In this document: positions 1 through 9,018 of the stretch, piece after piece
Position numbering within the stretch: the first letter of the stretch is position 1
Layout: every line of letters starts with the position of its first letter
NCBI RefSeq assembly: GCF_000733755.1
Contig: NZ_JPOF01000007.1
Span: 186,001-250,000 of the forward strand
Direction: 5' to 3'
Source: Lachnoclostridium phytofermentans
GTDB taxonomy: Bacteria; Bacillota; Clostridia; Lachnospirales; Lachnospiraceae
DNA length: 64,000 nucleotides
Program-made: the position numbers and the translations under genes
The notes under the pieces: generated by a model
Seen by the model: the letters and a program-made list of their open reading frames with translations, nothing else
Told to the model about the DNA's origin: nothing
Database searches by the model: none

Positions 1-438
1 GATATCATCGCGATGATAATAAATAAGTATACGAAGATTTCTGTGGGAAAAGCTTTACTATGGTCAGACGTTTTAATAACATTAAGTGCAGTATTCGTAT
101 TGAGTTTTAAAACTTTCTTATTTTCAGTGTTAGGTATGTTTTTGAAATCCTTTGTTATTGATGATATGATTGAGAGTATGAATCAGTGTAAATATATGAA
201 TATAATTTGCACAAAACCAGATCTTATCTGCGATTATATCACGCATGATTTAAAAAGGAGTGCAACGATATGCCAAGCGGAGGGTGCATATAGTCACTCT
301 CAAAAAAGCTTAATTTTGACTGCTATGAAGCCAGCACAGGCAAATAAATTAAGAATTTACCTTGCGAAAGTTGATCCTTCCGCATTTACTACAATTATAA
401 AAACGAGTGAGATAATTGGAAAAGGATTTTTAAAATAA
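1..438 (+). CDS. YitT-family membrane protein, C-terminal part (5' end outside window)
   Basis: The frame is open from the first base, so the gene starts upstream; the first ATG at 13 is internal. The opening residues DIIAMIINKYTKISVGKAL match the segment that follows a GG(T/S) motif in YitT/DUF161 membrane proteins. One membrane segment follows (about residues 20-50 of the visible part). The rest reads as the cytoplasmic DUF2179 domain, with the YSHSQKSLIL stretch and a VDPSAFTTI end. The family is of unknown transport or regulatory function. A strong terminator lies directly after the stop. The family call is from motif recognition; the function is open. Confidence 0.75.
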   Translation, partial: DIIAMIINKYTKISVGKALLWSDVLITLSAVFVLSFKTFLFSVLGMFLKSFVIDDMIESMNQCKYMNIICTKPDLICDYITHDLKRSATICQAEGAYSHSQKSLILTAMKPAQANKLRIYLAKVDPSAFTTIIKTSEIIGKGFLK

Positions 439-460
439 ATATCTTTCCAATATTAATATG

Positions 461-493
461 AGCGAAAGCAGTCGATTGCTTTCGCTTTTTTTT
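461..493 (+). terminator. Rho-independent terminator after the YitT-family gene
   Basis: Arms AGCGAAAGCA and TGCTTTCGCT flank a short loop and are followed by eight T residues. It ends the YitT-family transcript. Confidence 0.9.
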
Positions 494-495
494 AG

Positions 496-600
496 TAGAT
501 AGGAAATTGCAAGGCTATTTCCTATCTATTAAAAGCTCTACGAGGGATGCGCACTCACCCTATGGGGTTGGCGCGACAAAGAAACTAAAACTATAGGTAA
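496..600 (+). promoter_or_regulatory. Structured leader upstream of the GH5 gene, class unknown
   Basis: Two structures are visible. A perfect 12-bp hairpin has arms 496-507 (TAGATAGGAAAT) and 517-528 with a 9-nt loop. A second hairpin has nested arms GCGC 549-552 with 571-574 and ACCC 557-560 with GGGT 565-568. CCTAT at 559-563 can also pair with ATAGG at 593-597, giving a possible pseudoknot. I looked for c-di-GMP-I, c-di-GMP-II, fluoride and guanidine aptamer cores and did not find them. It may be an unrecognised RNA element or only secondary structure. Confidence 0.4.
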
Positions 601-690
601 AACAAGGAAAATAATCTGGGTATTCAGAGAGTAAAACTCTAATTATAATAATTATGGTAACTATCATAATATTAACGGAGGGTTTACATT

Positions 691-2637
691 ATGAGGATTT
701 GGAAAAAGATTGTAGCAGCTAGCTTATGTGCAGCACTAGTTTTTACGGGACTAGGTGGATCAAGATTAACTGTGAAAGCAGAGGAAGAAACGGTCAGTAC
801 ATCGCAAGCTTATGTTAATGCCATGAACCCTGGATGGAATCTGGGAAATACGTTCGATGGATTCGATACTGGCGGAGACAGAGGCGAAGAGTCATGGGGG
901 AATCCTAAGGTTACAAAGGAGTTAATCGCAACAATAAAGGAACAGGGATTTAACAGTATCAGAATACCATTTACAAGTGTTATGAGGACTGGAGAAGCAC
1001 CAGACTATAAACTGGATGAAGTATTCCTTGCTAGATATGCAGAAGTTGTGAACTGGGCATTAGAGGAAGGACTTTATGTTATGATAAATCTTCATCATGA
1101 TTCTTGGAACTGGGCAGCTGCAATTGGAGCAGACTGGGATGGCGGTGCATCGATAGTTCGTTACAAAGCGATATGGACTCAGCTTGCAGATTATTTTAAA
1201 GATTATCCAGACAAGCTTTGTTTTGAATCATTAAATGAGCCACAATTTTGGAGTGGAGATGAGGCAAGGCAATTAGAAATCAATGATGAAGTGAATCAAG
1301 CATTTTATGATATTGTAAGAAATTCTGGTGGTAAGAATGGAACTCGTATGTTAGTATTACCTACACTCAATACGAATGATTCTCAGAGCAGATGTGATGC
1401 CCTTTATAGTATGATGAAGGAATTAAAGGATGAAAATATCATTGCTACATTCCACTATTATGGATATTGGCCATTTAGTACTAACATAGCAGGAACAACT
1501 ACTATGGATGCAACTGTAGTGAAGGAATTAGAAGCAGCATTTAACCGTGTTTACAATACGTTTACTAAGAATGGTATTGGTGTGATTTGTGGTGAGTATG
1601 GGTTACTTGGATTTGATAAGTCGTTAAATGCAATTGAACATGGTGAAGTATTAAAATACTTTGATTACATAAACTACTACTCCAATAAAACCAATATCCC
1701 GCTAATGCTTTGGGATAATGGACAGCATATGAGTCGTACGGAATATGTTTGGGGTGATCAATCTTTATATGATACGATCAAAGCTTCCTTAACAGGACGC
1801 TCTTCTTATACAGAAACAGATCGAGTATTTCTTACCGAGGACTCTTTGAACAAGAATATACTCTTAAACTTAACTCTCAATGGAAATAAGCTAAAGGAAG
1901 TATATTACGGCGACGAATTATTAACTAATGCAAAAGATTATGTTTCTACTCCGAATAAATTTATCTTAAAGTCAACATTTGTGAAGAGTATAGTTTCTGG
2001 TGAATATGGGGAAGTCGCGAAACTTCGCTTAGTATTTTCTGATGGAGCTGATTGGATGCTTTATTTAAATTACTGTAAGGCTCCAGTTGTTTTAGAAGGC
2101 AGTGGTGATAAGTCTGGTTATGTAATACCAGTTGAGTTTAATGGTAATGTACTTTCTACGTTGGAAGCAGTCAAAGAGGATGGAAGTGGTGTTGGCCCTC
2201 AAAACTGGACTAGTTATAAGGAATATGATTATGCTTTCTCAGTAGATTATAAAGCAGGAACCGTAAAGTTTACGGATAAGTTTTTTAGTGAAGCTGAGGA
2301 TAGTACTGTTATTGTAACCTTACATTTCCAAAATGGTACAACAGCAAAAACCCAATTTACAATCGAAGGTGATAAGGTTACCTTTGCAAAAGATGTCAAT
2401 ACTGGTGTTGACGATGAGGAAACGGAAGTAACGGAACCAGAGAAAGAAGATACGGAGAAAGAAAATCCAGAAAAGGAAGAAGCTTATACTGTACAAAAGG
2501 GTGACAGCCTTTGGAAGATAGCAAAGAAACTTCTAGGAAAAGGAAGCGAATGGACTAAATTATATCAATGGAATAAAGATAGTATTAAAAATCCAGATTT
2601 CATACAGATTGGACAGAAATTAGTGGTTAAGAAGTAG
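691..2637 (+). CDS. Secreted GH5 endoglucanase with X2, CBM46-like and LysM domains
   Basis: Extracellular beta-1,4-glucanase of 648 aa. A signal peptide covers about 1-30 (cut near VKA). The GH5 barrel spans about 40-370; N182-E183-P184 carries the acid/base Glu and E302 in GEYG is the likely nucleophile. A CBM_X2-type Ig-like domain (about 382-465) and a CBM46-like domain (about 470-563) follow, the order seen in trimodular Bacillus Cel5B-type enzymes. An acidic E/K/P linker (about 572-597) leads to one LysM domain (598-647), which should tether the enzyme to peptidoglycan. The RBS is CGGAGGG before the ATG. It is monocistronic, with a terminator at 2838-2888. The GH5 and LysM calls are firm; the CBM46 call is by architecture and exact substrate is inferred. 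Confidence 0.9.
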   Translation: MRIWKKIVAASLCAALVFTGLGGSRLTVKAEEETVSTSQAYVNAMNPGWNLGNTFDGFDTGGDRGEESWGNPKVTKELIATIKEQGFNSIRIPFTSVMRTGEAPDYKLDEVFLARYAEVVNWALEEGLYVMINLHHDSWNWAAAIGADWDGGASIVRYKAIWTQLADYFKDYPDKLCFESLNEPQFWSGDEARQLEINDEVNQAFYDIVRNSGGKNGTRMLVLPTLNTNDSQSRCDALYSMMKELKDENIIATFHYYGYWPFSTNIAGTTTMDATVVKELEAAFNRVYNTFTKNGIGVICGEYGLLGFDKSLNAIEHGEVLKYFDYINYYSNKTNIPLMLWDNGQHMSRTEYVWGDQSLYDTIKASLTGRSSYTETDRVFLTEDSLNKNILLNLTLNGNKLKEVYYGDELLTNAKDYVSTPNKFILKSTFVKSIVSGEYGEVAKLRLVFSDGADWMLYLNYCKAPVVLEGSGDKSGYVIPVEFNGNVLSTLEAVKEDGSGVGPQNWTSYKEYDYAFSVDYKAGTVKFTDKFFSEAEDSTVIVTLHFQNGTTAKTQFTIEGDKVTFAKDVNTGVDDEETEVTEPEKEDTEKENPEKEEAYTVQKGDSLWKIAKKLLGKGSEWTKLYQWNKDSIKNPDFIQIGQKLVVKK

Positions 2638-2837
2638 TATAGGAAGGTATAGAAGTAGATTTAAGAGAAAGCAATCTTAATAAAGTGGCTCTTTAAAAAG
2701 TACTTGGATAAAGATAAAGTAGCTGATAGATAAAGTGCTAAATAGAGAAGGGAACTATTAATAAAGTAGCTCTTAGATAAGTAGCAATACTAAATTAGCT
2801 ATGAGTAAAATATTTAATTGAAATATTTGTACATACC

Positions 2838-2888
2838 AAGCGAGTTTCCTACTTAATGAAGATAATATAAAGTAGAAAACTCGCTTTT
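2838..2888 (+). terminator. Terminator after the GH5 gene
   Basis: Inverted repeat of 17 nt per arm, AAGCGAGTTTCCTACTT at 2838-2854 against AAGTAGAAAACTCGCTT at 2870-2886, with one mismatch region and a short T run. The stretch 2640-2837 is AT-rich with loose AAGTAGC/AAAGTAG repeats and holds no gene I can support. Confidence 0.85.
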
Positions 2889-3033
2889 GACTGCTACACT
2901 ATAAAATTCAATACACGGTAAATAATCACTGCAAGAGTGAGAATCTTGTAATATAGTAATAAATAATAACAATTTATCAAACAAAATGAAGATATTATAC
3001 AAAAAGTCCGTCTAATTTTGTCTAAAATTAATA

Positions 3034-3062
3034 TTGTCAAATATTGGCATGTCCGATATAAT
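3034..3062 (+). promoter_or_regulatory. Sigma-A-type promoter for the GH26 gene
   Basis: TTGTCA at 3034-3039, a 17-nt spacer, then TATAAT at 3057-3062. It predicts a 5' UTR of about 170 nt. In that UTR CTCGGAAA (3109-3116) can pair with TTTCCGAG (3205-3212) just before the RBS, enclosing a CAGA/TCTG hairpin, so the leader may affect translation. Confidence 0.75.
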
Positions 3063-3239
3063 TCAAGTAGGAAAAAATAGTAATTGCAATAGACTGTGAA
3101 GCAGTACTCTCGGAAAAGATTAATATCAGAGCAAATCTGGTTTGTACTTTTCCTTTAAAATAGAAGTTCTTCTTACATAAGCCGATAGTTTTGATTTTTT
3201 TGAATTTCCGAGTGTAAAAAAATCAAGGAGGGTATTATA

Positions 3240-5408
3240 ATGATAAGAGGTAAAAAGAGAGTAATTGCAATGGCTGTATCTTTATGGGTTGCTGTAGCCT
3301 TGCTATTTACTAGTGTACCTGGACCTATGGGGTTAATGACAGGTGCAAAAAGCGGTACCAAAGTACAAGCTGCTGAGAGATTTACGACGAAATTAGAGGC
3401 AGAGAATGGTACGATGACTGGTGCTGTTACGACAGCTAGTACAAGACTTGGGTATAGTGGGACTGGATATGCTACAGGGTTTAATCAAAGTAGTAATAAT
3501 TCTTGGTCAACATCTGTAGTGATTCCAACAACTGGTCACTACACCTTCACAATCAGAAGTGCTGCAGACAGTTATAAAGAAAATTATCTTTATATTAATG
3601 GAACACAAGCTGGAATTATTTATAGTACAGGTGATAGTAAGTGGGGAGATACTGTCATCGAAAGTGTATATTTAGAGGCAGGTACGATCACTTTATCCGT
3701 TAAGGAATCTTGGGGATGGTTTGATTTTGATTACATTTTAATAGAGGCAGGTAGTAGTGTAGATAGCTCTATTTATCAAAAAGCAACTTCTACTCTAGTG
3801 AATCCGAATGCTAATCAAAAAACAAAAAATATTATGGCATACCTTAAGAGTATCTATGGGAAAAAGACATTATCAGGTCAGTCTTGCACGTTAAACGCTA
3901 GTACTGAAATTGAAACTATTTATAAAACAACTGGTAAATATCCTGCAATTCGTATGCTTGATTTAATCTTTTGTTCTCCTGCAAGTGACTGGCACTCCAC
4001 AGGTGAAGTTGATTTAGCGCTTGATTGGGATAAAAAAGGAGGCCTCACGACCTTTCAGTGGCATTGGCATGCTCCAAAAGGTGGCGCATCCTTCTATACC
4101 AATAAGACAACCTTTGATTTATCCAAAGCCGTAACAACGGAGAATATTAGTAGATTACCTTTGGCAGATGTAAAAGCTCTGTATGATGCGGGTAAGATAT
4201 CAGAAGAATGTTATCTGATGGTACGTGATATTGATGCAATCTCTGGTTATCTAAAGCAATTAGAGAACGCAGGTGTTACTGTTCTTTGGAGACCACTCCA
4301 TGAAGCGAGTGGTGGATGGTTCTGGTGGGGAGCAGCAGGAAAAGATCCTTATCTTTGGTTATATCGATTAATGTTTGATCGCCAGACTAATTATCATAAA
4401 TTAAACAACTTAATATGGGTATGGAATGGACAGGATGCTGCTTGGTATCCAGGTGATGCATATTGTGATATTGTAAGTACTGATATTTATGCAGATAATC
4501 GTAATTATAGTGCACAGACTGCTCAATTTAAGAAAACGGTAAATTATGCTAGCGGAAATAAGATGGCGGCTCTTAGTGAAAATGGTGTAATGCTTGATCC
4601 AGCGTTAATGACGAGAGACAATACTTTCTGGTTATGGTTTGCTGTGTGGTATGGAGATTTCCTTATTGATTCTTCAGGTAACTTAAATGGAACCTATACC
4701 GAGGCTACTATGGTGAATAAGGTTTATAACAGTAGTGAAGTTATAACCTTAGACGAACTTCCAAATTTTAATGGAACAACGCCGACGGTGACACCAACAG
4801 TAACTCCAACAGTAACTCCGACGGTGACCCCAACAGTAACCCCAACAGTAACCCCAACAGTAACTCCTACAGTTACACCTACAATAACGCCAACAGTGAC
4901 ACCGACGGTTACACCTACAGTAACACCAACCGTAACGCCGATTCCTGGGAATTTCACTTTAACTTTAACCAATACAGGGAATACGAATGTTTCAACAAAT
5001 ACGATCAATGCAAATTATAAGATTAAGCATGAAAAAGGAAGCGATATTGACTTATCCAAGTTAGTAATTCGTTATTATTATACGAAGGAGGGAACTGTGA
5101 AGGAGAACTTTTACTGTGATACAGCTGCAGTACAGTTAAACAAGGCTCCATGGTATGCCACATATAATACAGTGGTTACCGGAACCTTCCAATCAATGGC
5201 GGTTCCAAAAACGAAAGCAGATTCCTATCTTGATGTGACGTTAAATACAACGGATAAGCTATCAGCAGATTCTACTCTAATGGTCAATATTAGGTTTACT
5301 AAGAATGACTGGAGTCTATATAACCAAGAGAATGATCATTCCTATGGAGATAATACCAAGGTTGTAGTGTATTATAATGGGAAAGTGGTACTTGGTGTGG
5401 AGCCGTAG
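3240..5408 (+). CDS. Secreted GH26 beta-mannanase with CBM35 and CBM3
   Basis: Extracellular mannanase of 722 aa. A signal peptide covers about 1-44 (VQA/A). A CBM35-type module (about 46-170, opening KLEAENGTMTG) is followed by the GH26 catalytic domain (about 185-505). RPLHEASGGWFWWG carries the acid/base E355, and ALSENG carries the nucleophile E447. A Thr-Pro-Val linker of repeated TVTP units covers 513-569. A C-terminal CBM3 (571-722, NFTLTLTNTG to the end) binds cellulose, so the enzyme probably attacks mannan embedded in plant cell wall. The RBS is AAGGAGGG. It has its own promoter and terminator. Domain calls rest on recognised motifs. Confidence 0.92.
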   Translation: MIRGKKRVIAMAVSLWVAVALLFTSVPGPMGLMTGAKSGTKVQAAERFTTKLEAENGTMTGAVTTASTRLGYSGTGYATGFNQSSNNSWSTSVVIPTTGHYTFTIRSAADSYKENYLYINGTQAGIIYSTGDSKWGDTVIESVYLEAGTITLSVKESWGWFDFDYILIEAGSSVDSSIYQKATSTLVNPNANQKTKNIMAYLKSIYGKKTLSGQSCTLNASTEIETIYKTTGKYPAIRMLDLIFCSPASDWHSTGEVDLALDWDKKGGLTTFQWHWHAPKGGASFYTNKTTFDLSKAVTTENISRLPLADVKALYDAGKISEECYLMVRDIDAISGYLKQLENAGVTVLWRPLHEASGGWFWWGAAGKDPYLWLYRLMFDRQTNYHKLNNLIWVWNGQDAAWYPGDAYCDIVSTDIYADNRNYSAQTAQFKKTVNYASGNKMAALSENGVMLDPALMTRDNTFWLWFAVWYGDFLIDSSGNLNGTYTEATMVNKVYNSSEVITLDELPNFNGTTPTVTPTVTPTVTPTVTPTVTPTVTPTVTPTVTPTITPTVTPTVTPTVTPTVTPIPGNFTLTLTNTGNTNVSTNTINANYKIKHEKGSDIDLSKLVIRYYYTKEGTVKENFYCDTAAVQLNKAPWYATYNTVVTGTFQSMAVPKTKADSYLDVTLNTTDKLSADSTLMVNIRFTKNDWSLYNQENDHSYGDNTKVVVYYNGKVVLGVEP
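4776..4946 (+). repeat. Tandem repeat coding the TVTP linker
   Basis: About 14 imperfect 12-bp units (ACNCCNACNGTN type) code for TVTP repeats in the linker of the GH26 enzyme. Third-position changes between units show that protein sequence, not DNA, is conserved. One unit has Ile in place of Val. Confidence 0.9.
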
Positions 5409-5497
5409 TGGAAAGAAAAATGGATGAATATATCAGCTTTTTTATTATCATAAATAATAAAAACAAATATAATGTGATTTTTAAGAAATCATAATGG

Positions 5498-5547
5498 AAA
5501 GGTCTTTTGCTTACTATGTTTAACGTACGAAGCAAAGGACCTTTTTT
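5498..5547 (+). terminator. Terminator after the GH26 gene
   Basis: AAAGGTCTTTTGCTT at 5498-5512 pairs with AAGCAAAGGACCTTT at 5530-5544, followed by T residues. The rest of 5409-5742 is AT-rich and holds no gene I can support. Confidence 0.88.
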
Positions 5548-5742
5548 ATAAAAGTTAGTAAAATAATGTAAAAACCATATTGTAAAAAAGGCTATTTGTG
5601 ATAAAATAATGTTAGAATGTTTTTTATTCTTCTTATGTGGTTACTTTACTGTCTAATCCAGTAGATTACTATAGGAAAGTAGAAGGCTTTGAATTAATTA
5701 GATATAAGCGTACATAAGGTTATTTTTACTAAGGAGATAGGA

Positions 5743-7272
5743 ATGAGATTTTTTAAAAAGATAGGTAGTCGAATCGTAATTGTAGGATTGTTAATAGGAA
5801 TACAAATCCTCTGGTTTTTAGGTTTTATGAAGTATCTAACAGAGTATTCTGTTGTTATAAATTTGTCCCTAAAACTTATTAGTGTGATTGCTGTTCTGTA
5901 TTTGGTGAGTAAGCGAGAAAATCCTGTAAATAAGTTGGCATGGGTAATACCGATTTTGTGTTTTCCACTATTAGGTGGACTTATGTATATTCTATTATAT
6001 GAGAGTAAACCAAGTAAACACTTGCAAAAAAAGTTCCAAGAATCGGAAGAAAGAATAAAACCTTTGTTAACACAAGACGTAAATGTGCGTCAAAAGATTA
6101 TAAAGGAATCAAAGAGTGTAGCAAGCCAAGTAGCATATTTAGCAGACACTGCAGGATTCCCTATCTATGAGAATACAGAAACAACCTACTATTCCTCTGG
6201 AGAAGCTAATTTCCCAGATTTATTAGATGCTATAAAGAGTGCAAAGCATTATATTTTCTTAGAGTATTTTATTATTGAAGAAGGCACCATGTGGAATACC
6301 ATACTTGAGGTGTTAAAGGAAAAGGTGGAGAGTGGAGTACTTGTTCGAGTACTTTATGATGACGTAGGCTGTCTTATGACGTTACCGGCTCATTATGACA
6401 AAGAGTTACGCAAGATGGGTATTGAATGCATGGCATTTAATCCATTAGTTCCCTTCTTAAAAGTTACGATGAATCATCGAAATCATCGAAAACTAACAGT
6501 GATTGATGGACATACAGCGTTTACTGGTGGAATTAATTTAGCAGATGAATATATCAATGCCATTCATCGCTATGGATATTGGAAAGATGCAGGAATTCGT
6601 ATAAAAGGCGATGCGGTTTGGAGTTTAACTGCTATGTTTTTAACTACTTGGAATGGTTTAAAGCATTCCGATGAAACTTTTGAAAAATATATGCCGACAC
6701 GATTCGATACTAAGAAGTATCAGGTAAAGGGTTTTGTACAACCGTATGGTGACACACCGTTAGATAACGAAACAGTAGGAGAGAATGTTTATTTGAATAT
6801 GATTCATGCTGCGCTTGAGTATGTTTATATATTTACTCCATATTTAATCATTGATAATGAGATGGTCACTGCTTTAACTTTAGCTGCAAAACGGGGGGTA
6901 GACGTAAGAATTATTACTCCTAGTGTTTCTGATAGTAAGATGGTTTTCTGGTTAGCTGAGTCCTATTACCTTGAATTGATGGAAGGTGGTGTGAAAGTAT
7001 ACTATTATATGCCAGGTTTCTTACATTCCAAATGTTTTGTGTGTGATGATATGGTTGCAACCGTTAGTAGTATTAACATGGATTTTCGTAGTTTATATTT
7101 GCATTTTGAAAATGGTGTCTTCCTTTATAATACAGATTCAGTTCTAGAAGTGAAAAAGGATGTCATCAATGCACTGGAAGAATCTAAATTATTAACGAAA
7201 GAAGAATTACATCGCAACTGGTTTCTACGATTGTTAAGAATGATTTTAAGATTATTTGCACCGTTACTATAA
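5743..7272 (+). CDS. cls: Cardiolipin synthase (phospholipase D family)
   Basis: Membrane enzyme of 509 aa that condenses two phosphatidylglycerol molecules into cardiolipin and glycerol. Two N-terminal membrane segments (about 10-35 and 40-60, with NPVNKLAWV as in PLDNc domains) are followed by two PLD catalytic motifs. The first is HRNHRKLTVIDG with GGINLADEY; the second is HSKCFVCDD with SSINMDFRS. Length is normal for the clostridial and Bacillus Cls family. The RBS AAGGAGATAG precedes the ATG closely. It stands alone, about 330 bp from the GH26 gene. The call is firm from the paired HxK(x4)D motifs. Confidence 0.92.
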   Translation: MRFFKKIGSRIVIVGLLIGIQILWFLGFMKYLTEYSVVINLSLKLISVIAVLYLVSKRENPVNKLAWVIPILCFPLLGGLMYILLYESKPSKHLQKKFQESEERIKPLLTQDVNVRQKIIKESKSVASQVAYLADTAGFPIYENTETTYYSSGEANFPDLLDAIKSAKHYIFLEYFIIEEGTMWNTILEVLKEKVESGVLVRVLYDDVGCLMTLPAHYDKELRKMGIECMAFNPLVPFLKVTMNHRNHRKLTVIDGHTAFTGGINLADEYINAIHRYGYWKDAGIRIKGDAVWSLTAMFLTTWNGLKHSDETFEKYMPTRFDTKKYQVKGFVQPYGDTPLDNETVGENVYLNMIHAALEYVYIFTPYLIIDNEMVTALTLAAKRGVDVRIITPSVSDSKMVFWLAESYYLELMEGGVKVYYYMPGFLHSKCFVCDDMVATVSSINMDFRSLYLHFENGVFLYNTDSVLEVKKDVINALEESKLLTKEELHRNWFLRLLRMILRLFAPLL

Positions 7273-7315
7273 GTGTATATTTTTAGAAGATTAATTTATA
7301 TTAATAAACAAATAA

Positions 7316-7543
7316 CAAAAAAGTCATGGGACGAGATATGAGTTATATTTTCAGTTAAAGAATGGAAAATATCTAAGTTTTTTTGTACCAAAGAAGTTGT
7401 ATGATACAATGAATGAGGGAAAAGAAGGCAAATTACAATATCAAGGAGAGAATCTAATCGGATTTTCGAATCAAAAATTATATCATCAGAATGGAGACGA
7501 ATCGAAAGGATTTGTTTCTATTGGTGATGATTTTAAAAAGTAA
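7316..7543 (+). pseudogene. DUF2500-family remnant, 5' end missing
   Basis: A 75-codon open frame without a usable start, bounded upstream by a stop at 7313. It reads TRYELYFQLKNGKYLSFFVP, then KKLYDTMNEGKEGKLQYQG and ENLIGF. This matches my memory of the C-terminal half of DUF2500 proteins, with a (F/L)xVPxxxYDxLxxGxxGxLxxQGxxxLGF pattern. The N-terminal membrane segment and start are gone, so this is likely a decayed gene. It is followed by its own terminator. Confidence 0.5.
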
Positions 7544-7550
7544 TAGGAAA

Positions 7551-7587
7551 CGGTATCACCTTATAGATAGGGGATACCGCTTTTTTA
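7551..7587 (+). terminator. Terminator after the DUF2500 remnant
   Basis: CGGTATC at 7551-7557 pairs with GATACCG at 7573-7579, followed by C and six T. A dispersed hairpin repeat begins in its T tract. Confidence 0.85.
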
Positions 7588-7627
7588 TTCATGACAAGGA
7601 AAAGTTCGCGAATCGTCCTTTTACTTG
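7581..7627 (+). repeat. Dispersed hairpin repeat, copy 1
   Basis: The 27-nt stretch starting at 7581 (TTTTTTATTCATGACAAGGA and on to AAAAGTTC) is identical to 33458-33484. In each copy CAAGGAAAAG pairs with a downstream arm (CTTTTACTTG at 7618-7627 here) with one mismatch. Both copies sit immediately after an intrinsic terminator. The remaining stretch to 7860 shows no gene. Confidence 0.7.
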
Positions 7628-7885
7628 ATAGTATATAATAGGTTGAAATTATCTAGATCATCATGTATAAATATATCTTCCACATAGTCTCTCAGAATCG
7701 CCCCAACACTTTTCTCAACCACCAGTTGAATGAACTGTTAGGATAAGTTATTGTAAGGTATGAGAAGAATTGATATGCTTATATAGCCGGCAAAACAAAA
7801 ATATGAGATTCAATCTTTAAGTCAGATTGTGTATCATTATGTTAACTATATATAAAGGTGCAAATGCGTCAGAATGGAGATTCAT

Positions 7886-8938
7886 ATGGAATTAGGAAAA
7901 AAGATAAAGAGTTTACGTATACAAAAAGGAGTTACACAAGAAGTATTAGCAGAAAAATTAGGAGTTACTTATCAAGCAGTATCAAAATGGGAAAATGAGC
8001 AAACGATGCCAGATATTAATCTGTTACCAGAAATCTCAATTTACTTTGGCATAACGATTGACGAATTGTTTGAAATGTCGGAGGAGTCACAATTAGAACG
8101 CATCCAAAATATGCTTTGGGACGAGCGGGTACTTAGTAAAGATGATTTTATTTATGCAGAGCGTTTCCTTACTGAGTATACGAAGACCTCTAAAAAAGAA
8201 AAGAAACAAATAGCAGAGGGGTACCGCCTACTTTCTGAACTCTATAACCATCGTGCAGCAAGTGATCATGAAAAAGCAGTAGAATGTGCAAAATTATCGT
8301 TAAGCTATGTAGCAGAGAATAAAGATGCTCATTGTAATTTAGTAGAAGCATCGAAAGGCGCGATTGATGACTGGAACTTTAAGAATCATCATAGTCTCAT
8401 CTCATACTATCAAGAGTTTACAAAGAAAAACCCGAATTACTGGTCTGGATATCTGTATTTGATGGATAATCTGTTGGAGGATTACCGTTTGGATGAGGCT
8501 AGAGAAGAATTGGAAAAATTCAAAAAAGTACGCCCTTGCTACTTGGTAAAACAATATGAAGGAAGGATTTATTATTTAGAAGGAAAAACACAAGAGGCAT
8601 TTCAGTGTTGGAATCAGATGGTGGAAGAAAATCCTAGCGAATGGCTTGCTTTCTCTTGTAGAGGACACAATTTTGCAAAATTGGCTCGATATGAAGAAGC
8701 AATCCCAGATTTAAGAAAAGCTTGTGAATTGCAGCCAAAACCTCGATATACAGATAACTATGAGGCGATAGCACATATCTATGAGATTCTTGGGGATTAT
8801 AGATCTGCAATTAAAGAGTACGAGAATGAAATTAAACTTCTTCGTGAAGAATGGAAGATAGAATTTGGCGAGACTGTTGAAAAGCCAAGGAGAGAGATAG
8901 AGAGATTAAGAAGAAGGATGATGGGGGATTCTAATTAA
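7886..8938 (+). CDS. XRE-family transcriptional regulator with TPR domain
   Basis: Cytoplasmic DNA-binding protein of 350 aa. An N-terminal HTH_3 domain (about 1-62: LGKKIKSLRIQKGVTQEVLA, then VTYQAVSKWENEQTMPDI) is followed by an all-helical TPR-like region (about 100-340, with repeated ALEW/EAI-type helices such as RYEEAIPDLRKACELQP and GDYRSAIKEYENEI). Such proteins often sense a peptide or metabolite through the TPR part. I chose the ATG at 7886, 6 nt after GGAG, rather than the ATG at 7874, which overlaps the RBS. The gene is single and its ligand is unknown. Confidence 0.85.
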   Translation: MELGKKIKSLRIQKGVTQEVLAEKLGVTYQAVSKWENEQTMPDINLLPEISIYFGITIDELFEMSEESQLERIQNMLWDERVLSKDDFIYAERFLTEYTKTSKKEKKQIAEGYRLLSELYNHRAASDHEKAVECAKLSLSYVAENKDAHCNLVEASKGAIDDWNFKNHHSLISYYQEFTKKNPNYWSGYLYLMDNLLEDYRLDEAREELEKFKKVRPCYLVKQYEGRIYYLEGKTQEAFQCWNQMVEENPSEWLAFSCRGHNFAKLARYEEAIPDLRKACELQPKPRYTDNYEAIAHIYEILGDYRSAIKEYENEIKLLREEWKIEFGETVEKPRREIERLRRRMMGDSN

Positions 8939-8979
8939 TAGAAATATTAAACTTATGTTTTCTTTTTATTGTTAATAGA

Positions 8980-9018
8980 AAGAAGTCTTACCACTATTTA
9001 GCGGTATGGCTTCTTTTT
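8980..9018 (+). terminator. Terminator after the XRE/TPR gene
   Basis: AGAAG..TACC pairs with GGTA..CTTCT, followed by five T. Confidence 0.8.

Noticed and set aside
541-600. Possible c-di-GMP-I riboswitch upstream of the GH5 gene
   Set aside because: The expected GGGCAAACC and GACGCAAAGCC cores are absent, so I list it only as an unassigned structured leader.
4776-4946. Regular repeats that could suggest a CRISPR array
   Set aside because: Units are 12 bp without spacers and lie in frame within a coding linker.
4724-5008. 94-codon minus-strand frame of VGVTVGVT repeats
   Set aside because: It is the reverse reading of the TVTP linker repeat in the GH26 gene.
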